Origin: Psychroserpens luteolus
GTDB lineage: Bacteria; Bacteroidota; Bacteroidia; Flavobacteriales; Flavobacteriaceae
Direction of reading: 5' to 3'
Length of the DNA: 64,000 nt
Assembly (NCBI RefSeq): GCF_021032705.1
Contig: NZ_JAHVXI010000002.1
Location: 620,001-684,000, forward strand
In this document: positions 63,580-64,000 of the stretch, piece after piece
Layout: the number at the start of each line of letters is the position of its first letter
Position numbering within the stretch: the stretch's first letter is position 1
Made by a program: the position numbers and the translations under genes
The notes under the pieces: model-generated
Databases searched by the model: none
Told to the model about the DNA's origin: nothing
Seen by the model: the letters and a program-made list of their open reading frames with translations, nothing else

Positions 63580-64000
63580 ATGAAAAAAGTCGTAACCATT
63601 ATTTTAGTCTCAGCATTTATGATGCTAAGCTTCTCATGTAAACAAAATGTAAATAATGTGACAACGATTAATGAAGACACGTTTGAAGTTAATGCCGACA
63701 ATGAAAAGATTAAATTAGCAGTAAAAGAGGCACAAGAAACTCTTGATCATTTCATCGAAGAACTAAGTAAGCATGCAAAAGACACCAATTATTGGTTTGT
63801 TGTAAAAAGTAAATTTGAAAGTGCCGATTATAATGAACATATGTGGGTAAGCACATTAGGTTTTGATAACAATCAATTTACTGGGATTTTAATTAATGAA
63901 CCATATTGGGTACAAAATGTAAGTATTGGCGATACCGTTAAAATTATTAGAACTGATATTGAAGATTGGGTAATCACCAATGATGTAAAACAAATTTCCG
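63580..64000 (+). CDS. DUF2314 (YegJ-like) lipoprotein, 3' end outside window
   Basis: An ATG at 63580 opens a frame that runs off the window. The signal peptide ends MLSFSC-KQNV (lipobox Cys at about 20). NYWFVVKSKFESADYNEHMW and FTGILINEPYWVQNVSIGD match the DUF2314 pattern (YegJ). The function is unknown. About 70 bases separate it from the methyltransferase gene. Confidence 0.75.
   Translation, partial: MKKVVTIILVSAFMMLSFSCKQNVNNVTTINEDTFEVNADNEKIKLAVKEAQETLDHFIEELSKHAKDTNYWFVVKSKFESADYNEHMWVSTLGFDNNQFTGILINEPYWVQNVSIGDTVKIIRTDIEDWVITNDVKQIS

Overview
The window is an AT-rich chromosomal segment of a Bacteroidota bacterium, almost certainly a marine-type Flavobacteriaceae. Several things point there. 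Four secreted proteins end in a type IX secretion (T9SS) sorting domain. Clear -7 promoter elements of the form TAnnTTTG recur, while Shine-Dalgarno sequences are scarce. The gene neighbourhoods bamD-rpoZ-coaBC-DUF4835-recN, GT2-YbbR-coaE-histidine kinase-response regulator, and Gfo/Idh-hydroxyacyl-CoA dehydrogenase-M23-DUF1015-YggS-exonuclease are familiar from that family. I see no tRNA, rRNA, CRISPR array, insertion sequence, phage or integrase gene. This is core genome, and no gap between genes exceeds about 270 bases.

Layout. 1-6.7 kb: the clpB 3' end, an OmpW-type porin, a T9SS FG-GAP protein, a TetR regulator with its thioesterase target and two identical operators, a TraB/GumN protein and deoC. 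6.7-15.7 kb: small secreted hydrolases and lipoproteins, smpB, a large DUF5686 outer-membrane protein, a PepX-like S15 peptidase, a GNAT and pcm. 15.8-25.5 kb: a rightward run of oxidoreductases, an M23 peptidase, DUF1015, YggS, an exonuclease/GIY-YIG fusion whose start seems to be AUC, a DUF3857 protein, a potassium-channel-like protein and miaA. 25.5-30.7 kb: a cold-shock gene facing a two-component system, then coaE, YbbR and a glycosyltransferase. 30.8-35 kb: two large T9SS cargo proteins. 35-42.4 kb: a leftward housekeeping block (fabI, recN, DUF4835/PorD, coaBC, rpoZ, bamD, dapA).

42.4-46.2 kb: a two-gene 5'-nucleotidase, then two related multi-spanning membrane proteins flanking a DoxX protein. 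46.3-53.8 kb: ligA and a GH20-cutC-GH2 glycan operon. 53.8-59.2 kb: prmC, GNAT, a LEA-type lipoprotein, ribD, HAD, EamA, YigZ and a thioesterase. 59.4-64 kb: dnaA, a low-molecular-weight phosphatase, a T9SS sugar dehydrogenase, an RsmI-like methyltransferase and the start of a DUF2314 lipoprotein.

The most interesting signals are regulatory and translational rather than a new gene cassette. They are the duplicated 20-bp TetR operator, a shared upstream element in front of the two paralogous membrane-protein genes, at least five promoters lying so close to the ATG that leaderless mRNAs are expected, a terminator-like hairpin in the dnaA leader, and the AUC-start exonuclease.
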